A DNA stretch of 64,000 nucleotides from Daphnia pulex (GCF_021134715.1 NC_060026.1:1116001-1180000), one strand, 5' to 3'. Shown: positions 12,970 through 24,512, counted from the stretch's first letter. The notes: a model not told the origin generated them from the letters alone. Made by a program: numbers and translations.

Positions 12970-14293
12970 TCACCGATCCTTGGAGTAGGTACACTGCTGG
13001 ACGAGCCAATATTGATGACAGGTGGCCGACTGTTCTCTGGGCTGCATGGAGGACTGTAGTGCAACAATAGAACTTAAAGAAAAACCTTTCTTAACAATTG
13101 AAAAGTAGTTAACAGAGACTGACATTGACTGCAAACGGTTTCTTGACATCAATCGCCTTCTTCCAATGTTAGCAAGCATTCTGGCGTAGTGGATCCTGCG
13201 TCTGTTATCTAGACGTTCCCTGGACAATAAGGGATTCCGAGTTAAGTTGCGAACAATTGATGCGACCATAGTCGAAGATGATACAGCGGCGGGTGGATCT
13301 ATCATACAGATAAAAAACACGACACAGATCAAACTTAAATCTTCACTGCACATACAGCAACCGGGAAACTGACTTTGAGCGATGCTTGGTAACTCCTCGA
13401 TTTGCATCTCTCCCAAAACCAGACCACGGTCAGTAATCCGGTAAAAGGGATTGTTGTATTCCGGTGTTCGTAGTCCAGCAGCCAAAAGATTTCGGTGCAG
13501 TTCCTGATGTTCCTTTTCAAATTTCCTCCTGTTAGATTGTTCTTCCTTCGAATACAAACTGATCATGATGGCAATCATGTTATCGACCAAGAAATTTCTT
13601 TTTTCAGCACGTATTGGCTCACGACAGATAGGGCATCCAGCTGTAGGCGACTCGCTTTTCCATTTAGCAACACAGTATTGGCATAATGTGTGCATACAAT
13701 TCAATGAAGTAGCCTATGTGATGAAATAAGATTGGTAGTGTAAATTGCGTTGGCGTGGGCGTAGGATAGAACTCCCGAGTTAGTCAACTTACGAAAACCA
13801 TTAGTTCTGAACAAACTCCGCAGCGAAGTTCTAACAACATTTTATCCAAAATATCCTGGTGATTTGGGTTAAATCCAGTGTGACTCTAAATTTTAAATAT
13901 TGATTCTATGCACAGTTAAAATCAAATTATATTGTTAATACTTTGAGTCCAGTGTGAAGTTGTAATTGGGCATAAATTAAGTTTAGCTCCACTTTAATAT
14001 GATCAAACTTCAAGGTGAAGACATCAAGCTTTTCCTGGCATTCAGCAACTTGTTGGCACTTCAGCTTATTCAAACAAGTTAAAAGATGGCATTGATACTC
14101 CATTTTGGCTAAACGCTGATCCTTGAGTAAACAAATTTCTTTCTCTTTATTTTTCATTTCCTGGAAAGGAAAAGGTTTTAAATTACTACTTAGAAATAAA
14201 TTTATAACAAACGTCCCAGCAGGTACTTACTTGTTTTAACTTCAACAATTTTTCTTTAAGCTCGAGTAGAAGTTGACACGCTTGTTTTTCCAT
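12970..14293 (-). CDS. RNF8-like RING-finger protein (no FHA domain)
   Basis: Four exons: 14293-14231, 14160-13942, 13885-13793, 13713-12970; 372 residues. The first about 95 residues form a coiled coil rich in Lys, Glu, Leu and Gln. A C3HC4 RING follows: CGVC, then CMHTLCQYC, then CPIC, with the first pair and the rest split by an intron. The stretch after the RING (FLVDNMIAIMISLYSKEEQ) matches the RNF8 pattern of a helix following the RING. RNF8 is a DNA-damage E3 ligase that reads phospho-proteins through an FHA domain. No FHA is present here, so the name reflects only the coiled-coil plus RING part. The last 130 residues are Arg/Ser-rich and unrecognised; a hydrophobic stretch near residue 258 might hide a short intron. 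It starts 450 bp from LRR copy 2 on the opposite strand. Confidence 0.72.
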
Positions 14294-14744
14294 GTTTGTG
14301 TTTGATTCTGCGGTGAAACTCATTCATTGATGTTCACGGACGTCGAGGGCAAACTGAAAGTTTGTTACTTGTCTATCTCATGCCTTCATAGGGTTACGAT
14401 GTACGAACGCAAAGTTTGACATTTTGACTTTTGTGAAATATCGATTCAATCCAAATATCGGATTAAAATGTTTAAAATTTAATTTTCGAAGAATTTCAAA
14501 GCCCATTTTAAAATGAATAAAAATTTCCGGTAAATAATTTTTTTAATTTAAGATATCTAATCTTGCCAAATTTTTTTGTTTAAAACAGTTTTACCAGAAA
14601 ATATTGTTGCGACCTGACATGTGCTTTTTTTTTGCTGAACAAAAAGCTAACAGCAGACGTCTGTAAAGGTGAAGAGATTATCTGTTTTTTAATGCTTAAT
14701 TATTATTATTTTTTCACTGAAGTTTTCTATGTTGTTTTTCTGTA

Positions 14745-16434
14745 ATGCCGCGAGTAAAAAGAGTGGAGTCTCTTTTTGAAATTTCCATAGATTTTATTAC
14801 CGAAAACATGGATACATTTTGTAAGGAAATTTCGACTCTGGGTGAGGTTGACGCTGTCAGTCTCGAAGGAAGCACAAATGTTTTTAATCTGTTACGTGAG
14901 TATGAGTTGTTCTAAATATTATCCAATTAGTCTTCAATTGATGTATTTCCATTTTTTTGGGCTGTGTCAACTTTCTAGCTTCCTGTTTTATCGAAGAAAT
15001 CATCAAGGTTCTTGGAGAAAAGGGGTATTTGAAGAAACAATTCCTTGAATACCTGATAACCCCCAGACTTCGTACTTTAGACTTTAGTACCATGTGTGTT
15101 AGAAATGAAATTTCTGACCTTCTCCGCTTTGCTGCCAACAGATGCCCAGTTAGAAATATAAAAATTTACACATATGGTTTTATTTTTAATTTCATTCCAG
15201 CTGTTGTGTTAGGAACTGAAAACTTTGATGCTCTTTCATCCCACATATTTCCTTGATAATGAAGACTACCTGAATTTCATCCCAAATTTTACTGAATTGC
15301 AAGTACTGAACATTTCTTACTCAAGAGCTGGAGATATTTGCTTGGGCATTCTTGGTAGCCATTGTAAGAAATTGAGGTAATTTTAAACAGTATAAGAATT
15401 AAATCTAGACATGTTGTATAATGTTTTGTTTTTTTAGGGAGCTGTATGCTGAGCATAGTTCAGTGACAGATAGTGGTCTTCAAGAGCTGTTTATTTTTGG
15501 GCAATGCAAGTCAATTAGTACATTGGATCTTGATTGGACGAAAGTGACCATGACAGGAATTCAAATGGCATTAGATAATTTACCTTCCTTGAGGGTGCTT
15601 CATCACCAATCTACTGTTGAATGTCTAGTCAAAATCCATCAAGCATCGTCTCATCAAGAGCTAGATATTATCCCCAAGTACAAATTGTCAATGCTCGCCA
15701 TCCGTTCTCCCTTTAAAAGTGGTAGTCTACGTATAGCGGTATCCTTTTGCCCTTTGCTTACTAATGTCGACATCAGAATGCCTAAAGAATTGACTGACGT
15801 TGACCTATTAAGCTTATTGGTTCTTGAAACCCTTTGCGACCTAAAAATTTGTGGGCATCGCGATGGAAATATTACATTTCCTGGCGGTGTGAGACCTCTT
15901 TTGAATTCATTAGGGAATTCGCTTAAATCTCTAGAACTTTCCCTGTTCCGTGACGTTAATATTCCAGTAGTGACGGGATCTTGCCCTAATCTTATCTCCC
16001 TTAATCTTTTAAACAATTTGAATTATATTAATCCCTGGCAAGATGGGCAGAATTTTTTCAAAAGCGATGAAATCTTAATGAATCTCGAGGCATTGAATTT
16101 AAAAGGCCGCATTCCCTCCCTGCATCTTTTTTTGCTCCTTTTTTCTCCCTCGCTTGTGTGCGTCCGCTTAAACGATTGCGACACCCTCACTGACGAAATA
16201 CTAATGATGATCTCCATTTTCCATCGATTCCATAATCTTGAGCACTTTGAAATTTCAAATTGTAACCTTGTGACCGAGAAAGGTATCGACGTATTCATGC
16301 AAGACAGCAATGCGCTTCAGAAGGTTGAGTTTAAATGGTGTGATAAGGTGACGCGGAAGAATATTTGTGACTGGAAGAAGAAAGCCAATGAAAAAAATTG
16401 GCAATTGTCTATTTCGGCTCAATTAAGTTTTTAA
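14745..16434 (+). CDS. Leucine-rich-repeat protein, paralogue 2 of 3
   Basis: Four exons: 14745-14895, 14979-15148, 15213-15376, 15438-16434, with splice phases 1, 0 and 2, exactly as in copies 1 and 3; 493 residues. The protein opens MPRVKRVESLFEISIDFITE, almost collinear with copy 3. LRR units include LLSLLVLETLCDLKICG, LNSLGNSLKSLEL, CPNLISLNLLNNLNYI and HNLEHFEISNCNLVTEKGID. The exon 3 acceptor was chosen at TGTTAG before GAACTGAAAAC because it keeps the 164-base exon length shared by all three copies. Function is unknown; a protein-binding scaffold or E3 substrate receptor is the best inference. An AATAAT-type 3' signal is not obvious. Confidence 0.86.
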
Positions 16435-16849
16435 AATTGTGTTGTCCTTTTATTGCATTCGTTTATGTAACATAATTGGGAATGTTCTGATAATTATCAA
16501 TTAAACTGAAATGGTTAACCTCTAAATTTTAGGAAAATTAAAAAACCGTTTAGTGCCTGTTTTTAAAACCGGAAATCGTCACTTCCTTATTTTTATAAAT
16601 CACCTATATCATGTGCACAGCAATAATAACAGGTAAAGACCTAATAAATTGTCAGCTACCTGTGCTGCGTTAAGCAAGGTACCCAGGCTGTTAGTGATTT
16701 TTTTTCCATAAAAAAAAATATATAGAATATGCCCTATCTCCTTTTGCAAACAGAATGACTATCTCGCTTCATCTTTATTTGTGAGGCCCACTTCAGGTTC
16801 GTAGCAAAGTTGCGGATTTTTAATAGAGTGGAGAATATGATTTCCAAAT
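16435..16849. other. Intergenic, AT-rich
   Basis: The 3' flank of LRR copy 2. It runs into the body that would follow the minus-strand tRNA-like SINE head at 16850-16918. No open frame or RNA gene was recognised. Confidence 0.5.
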
Positions 16850-16918
16850 GTCTTCGATGGGATTTGAACCCGGGACTCCGGCGTGTCAATTGGAGACTGT
16901 ACCACTAAGCCATAAGGT
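16850..16918 (-). repeat. tRNA-derived SINE head (minus strand)
   Basis: Read on the minus strand, a polymerase III A box TGGCTTAGTGGTA (16912-16900) is followed about 30 bases later by a B box GGGTTCAAATCC (16871-16860). The spacing fits a tRNA gene, but the acceptor ends and the anticodon arm do not pair properly, so this is read as a tRNA-derived SINE or tRNA fossil. The downstream body on the minus strand runs into 16850-16750 without a recognisable tail. Confidence 0.6.
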
Positions 16919-17010
16919 AATGATCAAGAGAAATGAAATATTGTTATGTATTCTCAGCCAATACTTTTTTAGGATATGATCTACTTCCGGTAATAGTTCG
17001 ATCAGGATAT

Positions 17011-17290
17011 GCGACCATGGTATAATGGTTATGGCATCTAGCGTTGTATCCAAATATCCCGGGTTCGATTCCCACTTCCGCCACATTGTCCTCCATTGTT
17101 GTTCCCAATATAGCCCGGTATAATATAACCTTGCATGTACTAATCCTAACTAAAACCAACTAAACCAACTACTAAACCAGTACTACTAACTACTATGATA
17201 AACTAACCATGCATGTACTTACCCTTACTAAAACCAACTTAAACTAACTACTAAAACACTACTACTAACTAAAACCAACTACTAACATCC
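17011..17290 (+). repeat. tRNA-derived SINE with an ACTAA-type tail
   Basis: The 5' part (17011-17082) resembles a tRNA gene: an A-box-like ATGGTATAATGGTTA and a B box GGTTCGATTCC (17062-17072). The T-arm pairing is imperfect and the acceptor stem is poor, which argues against a working tRNA. After about 60 bases of unique body, the sequence becomes a loose repeat of CTAACTAAAACCAACT units (about 17140-17280), a typical SINE 3' tail. It lies within 100 bp of the opposite-strand head at 16850-16918. Target duplications were not identified. Confidence 0.6.
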
Positions 17291-17813
17291 TATATGCGCG
17301 GCATATATATAAAAACATCTTAGATAAATTCGTTGGGGCAAGTCAGATCGCTTATCATCGTAAGACGTGGGACACTCTTGTACGCAGTAGTACTCGAGGG
17401 TTGGCTACTGCTGTAATAGACCGGTATGAGAGATGGCGAACCCTGAACGAAAAAACCTTTTCAATATTTTCATTTTATAAATGCCTATGAAAGCTTTAAA
17501 GCCTCCCGGCGAGCAAGATTAATATTTGTTTTTAAATGAATTGCTCAAAATGCTCATATCAAATTATCAATCAACTCATGCCGTCTGATGTCATCGAATT
17601 CGATTCCTATTTCCCGCTATTTCCAGAGTGATTATTTAGCAGTTTGGCAGCGTTGCACGACCCTACAATTTTTTAATCCTTTTGCTTTGTGCAGTAGCCA
17701 TAGCAGGTCATGTGAAGAAAAGGAAATAAAATAATTACTAGTGTCAGATCTTTCCTTATAATTGTAATCACATTTCCTTTGAATATCTGTGATTTAATAT
17801 TGTCGATGCAAAC

Positions 17814-19747
17814 ATGCCACAAGTAAAAGGTGTTGAGAGTCTGTTCCAGTTGTGTTTAGACAATGTTACAGACCACATGGATGAATGGGCTAAGAAATCG
17901 CCTAAGTTGAATGGAGTGGAGGACATCGAGTTCATCCAAAAAAGCACTAATCCTTTCTATGATTTACGTAAGTAACTTGAATTACATAATGATGTCGTGA
18001 CTTCATATGCATTTTTCTATTGTCAATTCTTTTAGCTTCTGTTATCATAGAGGAAATCATTCTGCTTCTTAAGAAAAAAAAATTGCTTGAAAACAAATTT
18101 ATTGAGCTTCTCATCACTCCACAATTATGGACTTTGGATTTCCGTTCAATGCGTGAAAAAGATGAGGTGTCTGGCCTTCTCCGTCTTGCCACCATCATAA
18201 GCCCAGTATGTTTCAAAATTTAAACATATTTAATGGCATGAACATTTTACTTACTGACACACTTTAGGATCTGAAAAATTTGTGGCTTTGTCATGAGGAA
18301 TACTTCGTAGACAATGATAAATATGAGAGTTTCATTCCCAAATTCTCCAATTTACAAGTTGTGGATATTTCATATTCTAAGAAAGGAGACTCTTGCTTGC
18401 AGTTACTTGGCCTATATTGTAAAGATTTGAGGTTGGTCTCTTTGTTTTATTTATAATGTCAGTTTACTACAAACAAAAAAACATTGATTTTTTTTTAGAG
18501 TGCTGCATGCTAAACACAGCTCAGTTTCAGACTATGGAATTCAACAGCTGTGTGTCAGTGGACGGTGCAAATCCATTCACACATTGGATGTTTTTAGTAG
18601 CTTCACGTGTGTTACAACTAAGGGTCTCCAGTTGGCCATTCAAAATTTACCTGCCCTAACTATACTTCGTCACCCATTATTAGTTGACGCTTTGGCCGGT
18701 ATGGCTCAGGCTGCCATGGATGAAAAACTTGAAACGCCCAAACTATCCTTGTCGACACTCGCCATCCATTCGTCATATAAAGCTGGTAGTCTGGCTCTTG
18801 CTGTGTCCATATGCCCGTCTATTACGACTATAGATGTAAGAATGGCAGAAGAAATGACTGACATTGAACTTCATGCCCTATTACCTCTTAAAAATATTAG
18901 TGCCATTCATTTTTGTGCTTCTGACCATAACACATTTGATGGTGGCATTGTCCCCCTTCTTAAGTCTTTTGGAAAATCTTTGAAGTCGTTGGAACTTTTT
19001 TTTTTCACCTCTACCGTTAAAATTCGTGCTGTTATCGAGTATTGTCCCAACTTGAAATCCCTAACCCTCTGTTGTAATAGCAGTTACTCGATGGCGTGGC
19101 CTGAAGAAGGTCAAAAATCTCGTGAAGGCGAACCGATCGATGGGGGACGACTCGAATTGAAGAAGCTTGAACAGTTGCAGTTTTTTCTTGGAAAAGGATG
19201 CATCGACAGTGAAGTTGTGTTGGCACTTCTTTCATCCTCTTCGCTCAAGTCTATTTTCTTAAGGGGTTGCTGCATTCTCACTGATGACGTTCTGCTGAAA
19301 GCCACTAATTACCACTCGTTCCGAAACTTGGAGTCTTTAGATATATTTGATTGCAAGTCGGTTTCAAGTAAAGGTATTGACGTCCTCATGGAAGAAGGCA
19401 ATTCTCTCAAGAGTCTCGACATTCGTGATTGTGGGCAGATTTTGATTAAACACATTTCATCTTGGGTCAGGAAAGCTGCGAAGAATAATTGGGAATTATC
19501 TGTGTATCCCAAAGTTCCTCTTTGTTGCGTTGAACACAGCGATTCTGATGATAGCGATTCTGAAGAAGGATTTGAATTGTTGCATTTTTTTCTAGCTGGT
19601 GTTATACATGATATGCTGGGTTCGGATGATGATGATGATGATGAAGATATAGAGGTAGAAGAAGACAGTGATGAAGACCAGAATTGGAATGGAAGTGCTG
19701 AAGAAAGTGAAGGTGTGGAAGACGATGACGATGTTATGGAATTTTAA
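17814..19747 (+). CDS. Leucine-rich-repeat protein with acidic tail, paralogue 3 of 3
   Basis: Four exons: 17814-17967, 18036-18205, 18268-18431, 18499-19747; phases 1, 0 and 2; 578 residues. The N-terminus MPQVKGVESLFQLCLDNVTD matches copy 2 closely. The LRR array includes CPNLKSLTLCCN, SSSLKSIFLRGCCILTDDVL, FRNLESLDIFDCKSVSSKGI and SLKSLDIRDCGQ. Copies 1 and 2 end soon after the last LRR. This copy continues for about 80 residues with a Ser/Asp-rich region and a long acidic run (DDDDDDEDIEVEEDSDEDQ), ending EGVEDDDDVMEF. The tail suggests a nuclear or histone-contact role, which is inference. The short AATAAT near 19756 may be the 3' signal. Confidence 0.87.
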
Positions 19748-20225
19748 AATTAATCAATAATGATTTTGTGAACTGGTTTTTACTGTATTCCCTATAGTTT
19801 CTGTTCGCAAGTTTGTTTTTTTCTACCGTTTTATTTTTTTGAATGGAAATAATGTTTGGCTGGAACGAGTCCTCACTCCGCATCCTGGAAATATAGTAAT
19901 CTTGATTTCAGTAGTCGCTTTCATTAGTTTTCATTATTTCGTGAATTGCGATGCATTTCGTTAGTTAAGGGACACGGTGAATCTGTTAAAAATTGGTCAT
20001 CACTTATTTCACATTTTTAATTTATTCTAGTTTCTATTTCCTGAAAAAAACTTCTTGGATTTATTTGAAAATTCAGTCAGCACTCGTCAATTACTACTTC
20101 GTAAATAAATAGGTTTGAAATATTAAAAATTTATTCCCGCTACTGATTTCAAGTTTACAACGTTCGTAATTAGATTTTTTTCGCTAGATGGCGTTGGAGC
20201 TGGTTTGTTTTGATTTCAGAAAGAA
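19748..20225. promoter_or_regulatory. Intergene between LRR copy 3 and SMYD4
   Basis: AT-rich spacer of 478 bp that must hold the 3' end of LRR copy 3 and the promoter of SMYD4. There is an AATAAA at about 20105. The short leader just before the SMYD4 ATG has no upstream ATG in frame. No TATA box is obvious. Confidence 0.45.
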
Positions 20226-23032
20226 ATGTCTCGTGAACTAAGTAACTGGCAAGAACTGTTAGATTCTTTTACCAAAACCGGCGTAAAACAAGGGAAAGTC
20301 AACAAAATTCATCAAATAAAAAACAGTAATGCCGACAGAATTAAAGAAATTCTACAGGATGAGGAATTGAGGTATGTCTTAAAATTGGTAAGCATTGATT
20401 TAAAAGTCACACAACACTCAGCTTCTTTTTGTATAAATTGCAGAGGGGTGTTGATAAAATGGATGAATCACCAGATAAAGCGTGAGCAATCCGATGAAGC
20501 AACTAAATATTTTCGGGAGGTTGGAAACAGACAGTTTTCTCTCAAGGATTACTCATCATGTATAGAAACGTACACCCAAAGCATTCTTAGTTGCCCTGAG
20601 GAAAGTGAAGTTGAAAAAAGTTTGGCCCTTGCTAATCGTTCTGCCGCCCTATTCCAATTAGAGTTATATGAAGACTGTCTTGAAGATATAAAGTTGGCGA
20701 TTAAAAAAAATTATCCTAGTCACTTGCTGCCTAAAGTTTTAATCAGAAAAATGAAATCGCTTAAAAAATTGGGCAAAGAAGAAGATTTACAAACAACAAT
20801 AGAAGAATTAGAGTCTGTCATGAAACACTTGCAAATGACAGAGAAAGGTTTTCATTTTTTCATTTAGAATTTAGTTCTTGAAATATATTTTCTAATTCTC
20901 TACAGGAAAAATCCAGTCAGATATTAGGTCTGTGTTGCTGGATAACCAAGATAATGAGAATGGTCCAAGGGAAGCATTATCAAAAAAAGAAGATCTGGTT
21001 TTTCCTTATTGCGGGGAAAACTCTTCTTTTAAAGGAGCAAGTTCTGCCTTGAATATCAGGTAAAATTTCACACTTTTTTCAAATGAGTATAATTTGTAAT
21101 GGTATGCTGCTATTTTATTCTTACGCTAAACAGCCACTCGAAAGAAAAAGGGCGCTACGTTGTAGCTAACAGAGATATTAAAGCTGGAGAAACTCTTTTT
21201 GTGGAGCAACCTAATGCGTTGGTGGTTTTGCCCGACTTCCAGACTTCTCGATGTCATCATTGTACTCGTCACTCATCAGCAAAACGATATCCGTAGTTCT
21301 TCTATACTATACAGGTGTCATGCAAATGCATTAATTCCCTTAATTTGCAGATGCTTGGCTTGCGGTAAAATTTGGTTCTGCAGCGATTCCTGCCGCCAAG
21401 AATCATCCTGTTACCACAATTTTGAATGTGGACTTGAAGCGGTACTGAACTCTGTTGGAATTGCCCATTTAGGAGCGAGAATTGTTCTCTCTCATGGACT
21501 AGATTCAGTGTTAGCCTTTCTGAAAGATACCGATAAAGTGAAAAAAGTGCCTGGTATTGATGGGCCATACGACACTAAGAGTTACCAGGTTATGTTCCAT
21601 CTAGTCTCTCATACTGAACGGATGGCTCCTGAAGAACTTTACCAATACGCGTTGGTAAGGAATTCTAATCTTCTTTTGTATCACTTGTATTGTTGTATAT
21701 TCATGGTTTCTTTATTTTTCTGATTGTAGACTGCTGCTTTCCTAACTTTGCTACTGGAACAACACTCGTCATTTTTTCAGTCAGCCTCTCTAGAGTCTCA
21801 GTATCTAGTTGGTGGCCTGATTTTGGTTCACGTCTGTCAGATGGTGAGCAATGCCCACGCAATTACGGAACTCTGCCTTATAGACGAGAATAATGAAAGA
21901 CAAGAAAGAATTGCAACCGCCATTTATCCCTCTGCCAGTCTTATGAATCACAACTGTGATCCGACCGTGATCAATAGGTTTGATATAGTAATTCAGATTT
22001 CTTTCCCAGCGATTTTCACTGAGTGTTCAAATGCCACCCATCTTGTAGTTTCCAAGGTAATACGCTGATTGTGCGAGCCATCCGTAATGTTCGCCAAGGA
22101 GACGAAGTATTCAACTGTTATGGACCACATTATCGCCGAATGAGAAGGAGTGAAAGAGTAGAAGCTCTAGAAGCACAATACTGCTTCACTTGCACCTGTG
22201 ATTCTTGCCTCGATAAAAATACTGAAGATTTCCAGGTAGCTGAATCCAGGCTTTTATTTCTAACTTCAGGATCTTCATATTATTTATTTGTTTACATTTC
22301 CAGGACGTTATATATTCATTCTCGTGCCCGTCTTGCCAAGGATCTCTCATCAACCCCACCGGAAATAATTCATCCGCTCAGAATCAGATGGCCCTATGCA
22401 GGTCGTGCAAAACACCTCAAAGTTATTTCACCCAGCTAAAAGCGGATTTAGAGGCAGTGTCACTTGATGCCAGAGGTATAATTTTTTAAAATTATTAATT
22501 TGTTACAAATATTTTCATTTTCAAACTAATTTTATTAAATAAAAAGGAACGGAAGCGATGGATCAAGGAGATATTATGGGAGCAATCAAACTGTTAACTA
22601 AGTGCGTGCAATTACGTAGCAAAGCTTTGTTCAAAGGGCATCCGGATTTGGGAAAGAGCGCTGACAAGTTGGCCCAGTGTTACGCTTTTATAGGTAAATT
22701 TCATGAATTTCATTTACAGAAAAAATTTTTAATTGCTTTAATTTTGTCATGCAGGGAAATACGAAGAATGCGAGAAAATGCTACGAATCTCTCTCACCGC
22801 CGTTGAGCATCGCTATGGTCGGTACAGCATTGAAATGGCAAACGAGCTGCAGAAATTCACGGATGTGTTGATGGAGTTGGCATCGGGCAGAAATCAGCGT
22901 GCGCGTGATGAGCTGGTTAATTATTTAGAAGAAGCAATGCTCATCTACCGAATCCACTACGGTCCCTGGAGCACCAGTTACAATGAGTTACAATCCAAAA
23001 AAGTCCATTTGACTTCTCTGTTGATGAACTAA
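20226..23032 (+). CDS. SMYD4: SMYD4, SET and MYND domain methyltransferase with TPRs
   Basis: Ten exons join in phase (20226-20371, 20444-20847, 20906-21059, 21134-21292, 21351-21654, 21730-21977, 22049-22235, 22304-22475, 22547-22693, 22755-23032), giving 732 residues. N-terminal TPR-like helices (about residues 75-180) precede a split SET domain: KGRYVVANRDIKAGETLFVE, then a MYND zinc finger (CHHC, CLAC, FCSDSC, YHNFEC), then SET motifs SASLMNHNCDPTV and GDEVFNCYGPH, and a Cys-rich post-SET (CFTCTCDSC). C-terminal TPRs follow. SMYD4 is known as a lysine methyltransferase family member linked to heart and muscle development; its substrate is poorly known. The NHNC and CYGPH motifs needed for cofactor binding are present, so it is probably active. 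It is slightly shorter than the vertebrate protein (about 800 residues). Confidence 0.94.
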
Positions 23033-23374
23033 ACCTCGAGTTAACTTCATGCGAAAACAAAGTTTCTTCAATTTAAAAAATCATTCGAGTTTATATGGAA
23101 AATCATGAATGAAATCAAACAAAATAAAATGCAAATAGTACGAAGAAGGTACTTCAGAAAACATGAATACGGGCCTCTCGTGAAATTTGTAAACACAATG
23201 CTTCTTATTGTGGTCCCTAAGACCTGACTCCCGGTGATTTCTCGTGTCGTGTCCCTTGTACAGGATTTATCTCTACCAAGATGCAGAACTTTAAGTGATG
23301 ACAAGGTAAGCTTAACTTTTTTTTAAAGGATTTTGATAGCTCTAAAGTGGGATGATTTATAGCAAGATGTCGAT

Positions 23375-24093
23375 GAGCTATAGAGCGTTAATTTGCACAA
23401 CACCTTAAAAGCATTATCCCAGTTCTTGTGAAGTCATTTTGATCTATCCCAGCGCACCCGAGTTTCTTTCTAAAGCTTTGAGCAACTTTAACCAATCACT
23501 TATGCTACAATTCATGTATTGTATACCTGCATAGTATGTATAAACTCCTATAAATGTAGATAGAATCAATCTGACTTTGCGCTATCATACTTCACTTCTT
23601 CAGCCAACTCATATTTTAATTATTTTAATGACACGGTCAGGTGCGCTGCAGTCTGACGTTGCGCTATCTTGGGTGTTGTAATTTGGACCTCTTGGAAGTA
23701 AGGTAGTAAATAACTCCTAAGAAAGGAGTTATATTTAAGGACCTTTAATATATTTAAAATTCAATGGAGTTCTACTTTCGGGAATGAAAATATTTTAAAA
23801 ATCGTTGGAGTTCTATTGTCGGACATGTAAATAATTTTTAAAAATTATCGGAGTTCTATTGTCGCGTAGTGGAGTTCTACTGTCTTTTTAATGATATTTA
23901 AAAAAAGAGTTCTTGTATCTTTGGAGTTCTACTGTCGCTGGAGTTCTACTGTCGCAAACAAAGTAATTTTTAAAAAATATTTAAAATATTGGGGTTCTAT
24001 TGTCGGTGGAGTCTTTAGAATCTGAACTGAGCTAGAGCGTTACTTTCACATCTTTAAAGGCATTATCCCAGTTATTGTGACCAGTAATTTTGA
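23375..24093. repeat. Direct-repeat pair flanking a minisatellite
   Basis: About 67 bp at 23375-23442 (GAGCTATAGAGCGTTA through GTCATTTTGAT) recurs in diverged form at 24029-24093 (GAGCTAGAGCGTTA through AGTAATTTTGAT), both containing GCATTATCCCAGTT. Between them lies the GGAGTTCTA minisatellite listed separately, and an 8-bp-arm hairpin AACTCCT/AGGAGTT near 23711-23731. The structure looks like the two sides of one old repetitive unit. No open frame is present. Confidence 0.6.
23766..24014 (+). repeat. Degenerate minisatellite, motif GGAGTTCTAYTGTCG
   Basis: The motif GGAGTTCTA(C/T)TGTCG starts at 23766, 23807, 23850, 23871, 23923, 23940 and 23991, with partial copies at about 23907 and 24008. 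Spacing is irregular (about 17-68 bp) and the filler is AT-rich, often AATATTTTTAAAAAT-like. The conserved 15-mer against random spacers is unusual for a simple tandem repeat. Confidence 0.75.
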
Positions 24094-24118
24094 TTGATAA
24101 TTGACTTAACTTTTTATA

Positions 24119-24512
24119 GCAACAAAGCTCACTTGTTAGATTTTAATAATGTGTTTTTTTTTTCCTACTTCCGGTTTTCTCATTTCAGTCAGTAGTTCAG
24201 TAAATATTCATTCGACGCACAAAAGAACCACATATTCGTGATCCTCGTCAAATTTGTGGTAAAGTTCATGTTTTGTTTTTTACGTACGCGTACTTCCGGT
24301 TTTGAGAGTTTTCCTGAACTATAGTTCAGGAAAATTCTCGATTTTGGCCAAATTTTGGATTTCGTTTAAATCACACTTCATCGACCCCAAATTTTACGGA
24401 GATCACGATTATTTTGTTTATTTTGTCGGCAGTTCAATGGTTAAGGCGCTATCGCTTACTTCCGGTACACTTCCGGAAAATTTGCATAAAACTAGCAAGT
24501 GAGCTTTGTTCC
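24119..24512. mobile_element. MITE of about 394 bp with 19-bp terminal inverted repeats
   Basis: The left end AACAAAGCTCACTTGTTAG (24121-24139) is the inverted complement of the right end CTAGCAAGTGAGCTTTGTT (24492-24510), with one mismatch. TATA flanks both sides, so a TA target duplication is likely and a Tc1/mariner-type MITE is the favoured class. The interior has no open frame, but has three copies of the string ACTTCCGGT and a perfect 26-bp palindrome at 24309-24334 centred on CTATAG. It is a non-autonomous element. Confidence 0.7.

Noticed and set aside
17011-17082. A functional tRNA gene
   Set aside because: A and B boxes are present, but the acceptor stem and T arm pair poorly, and a repeat tail follows, as in a SINE.
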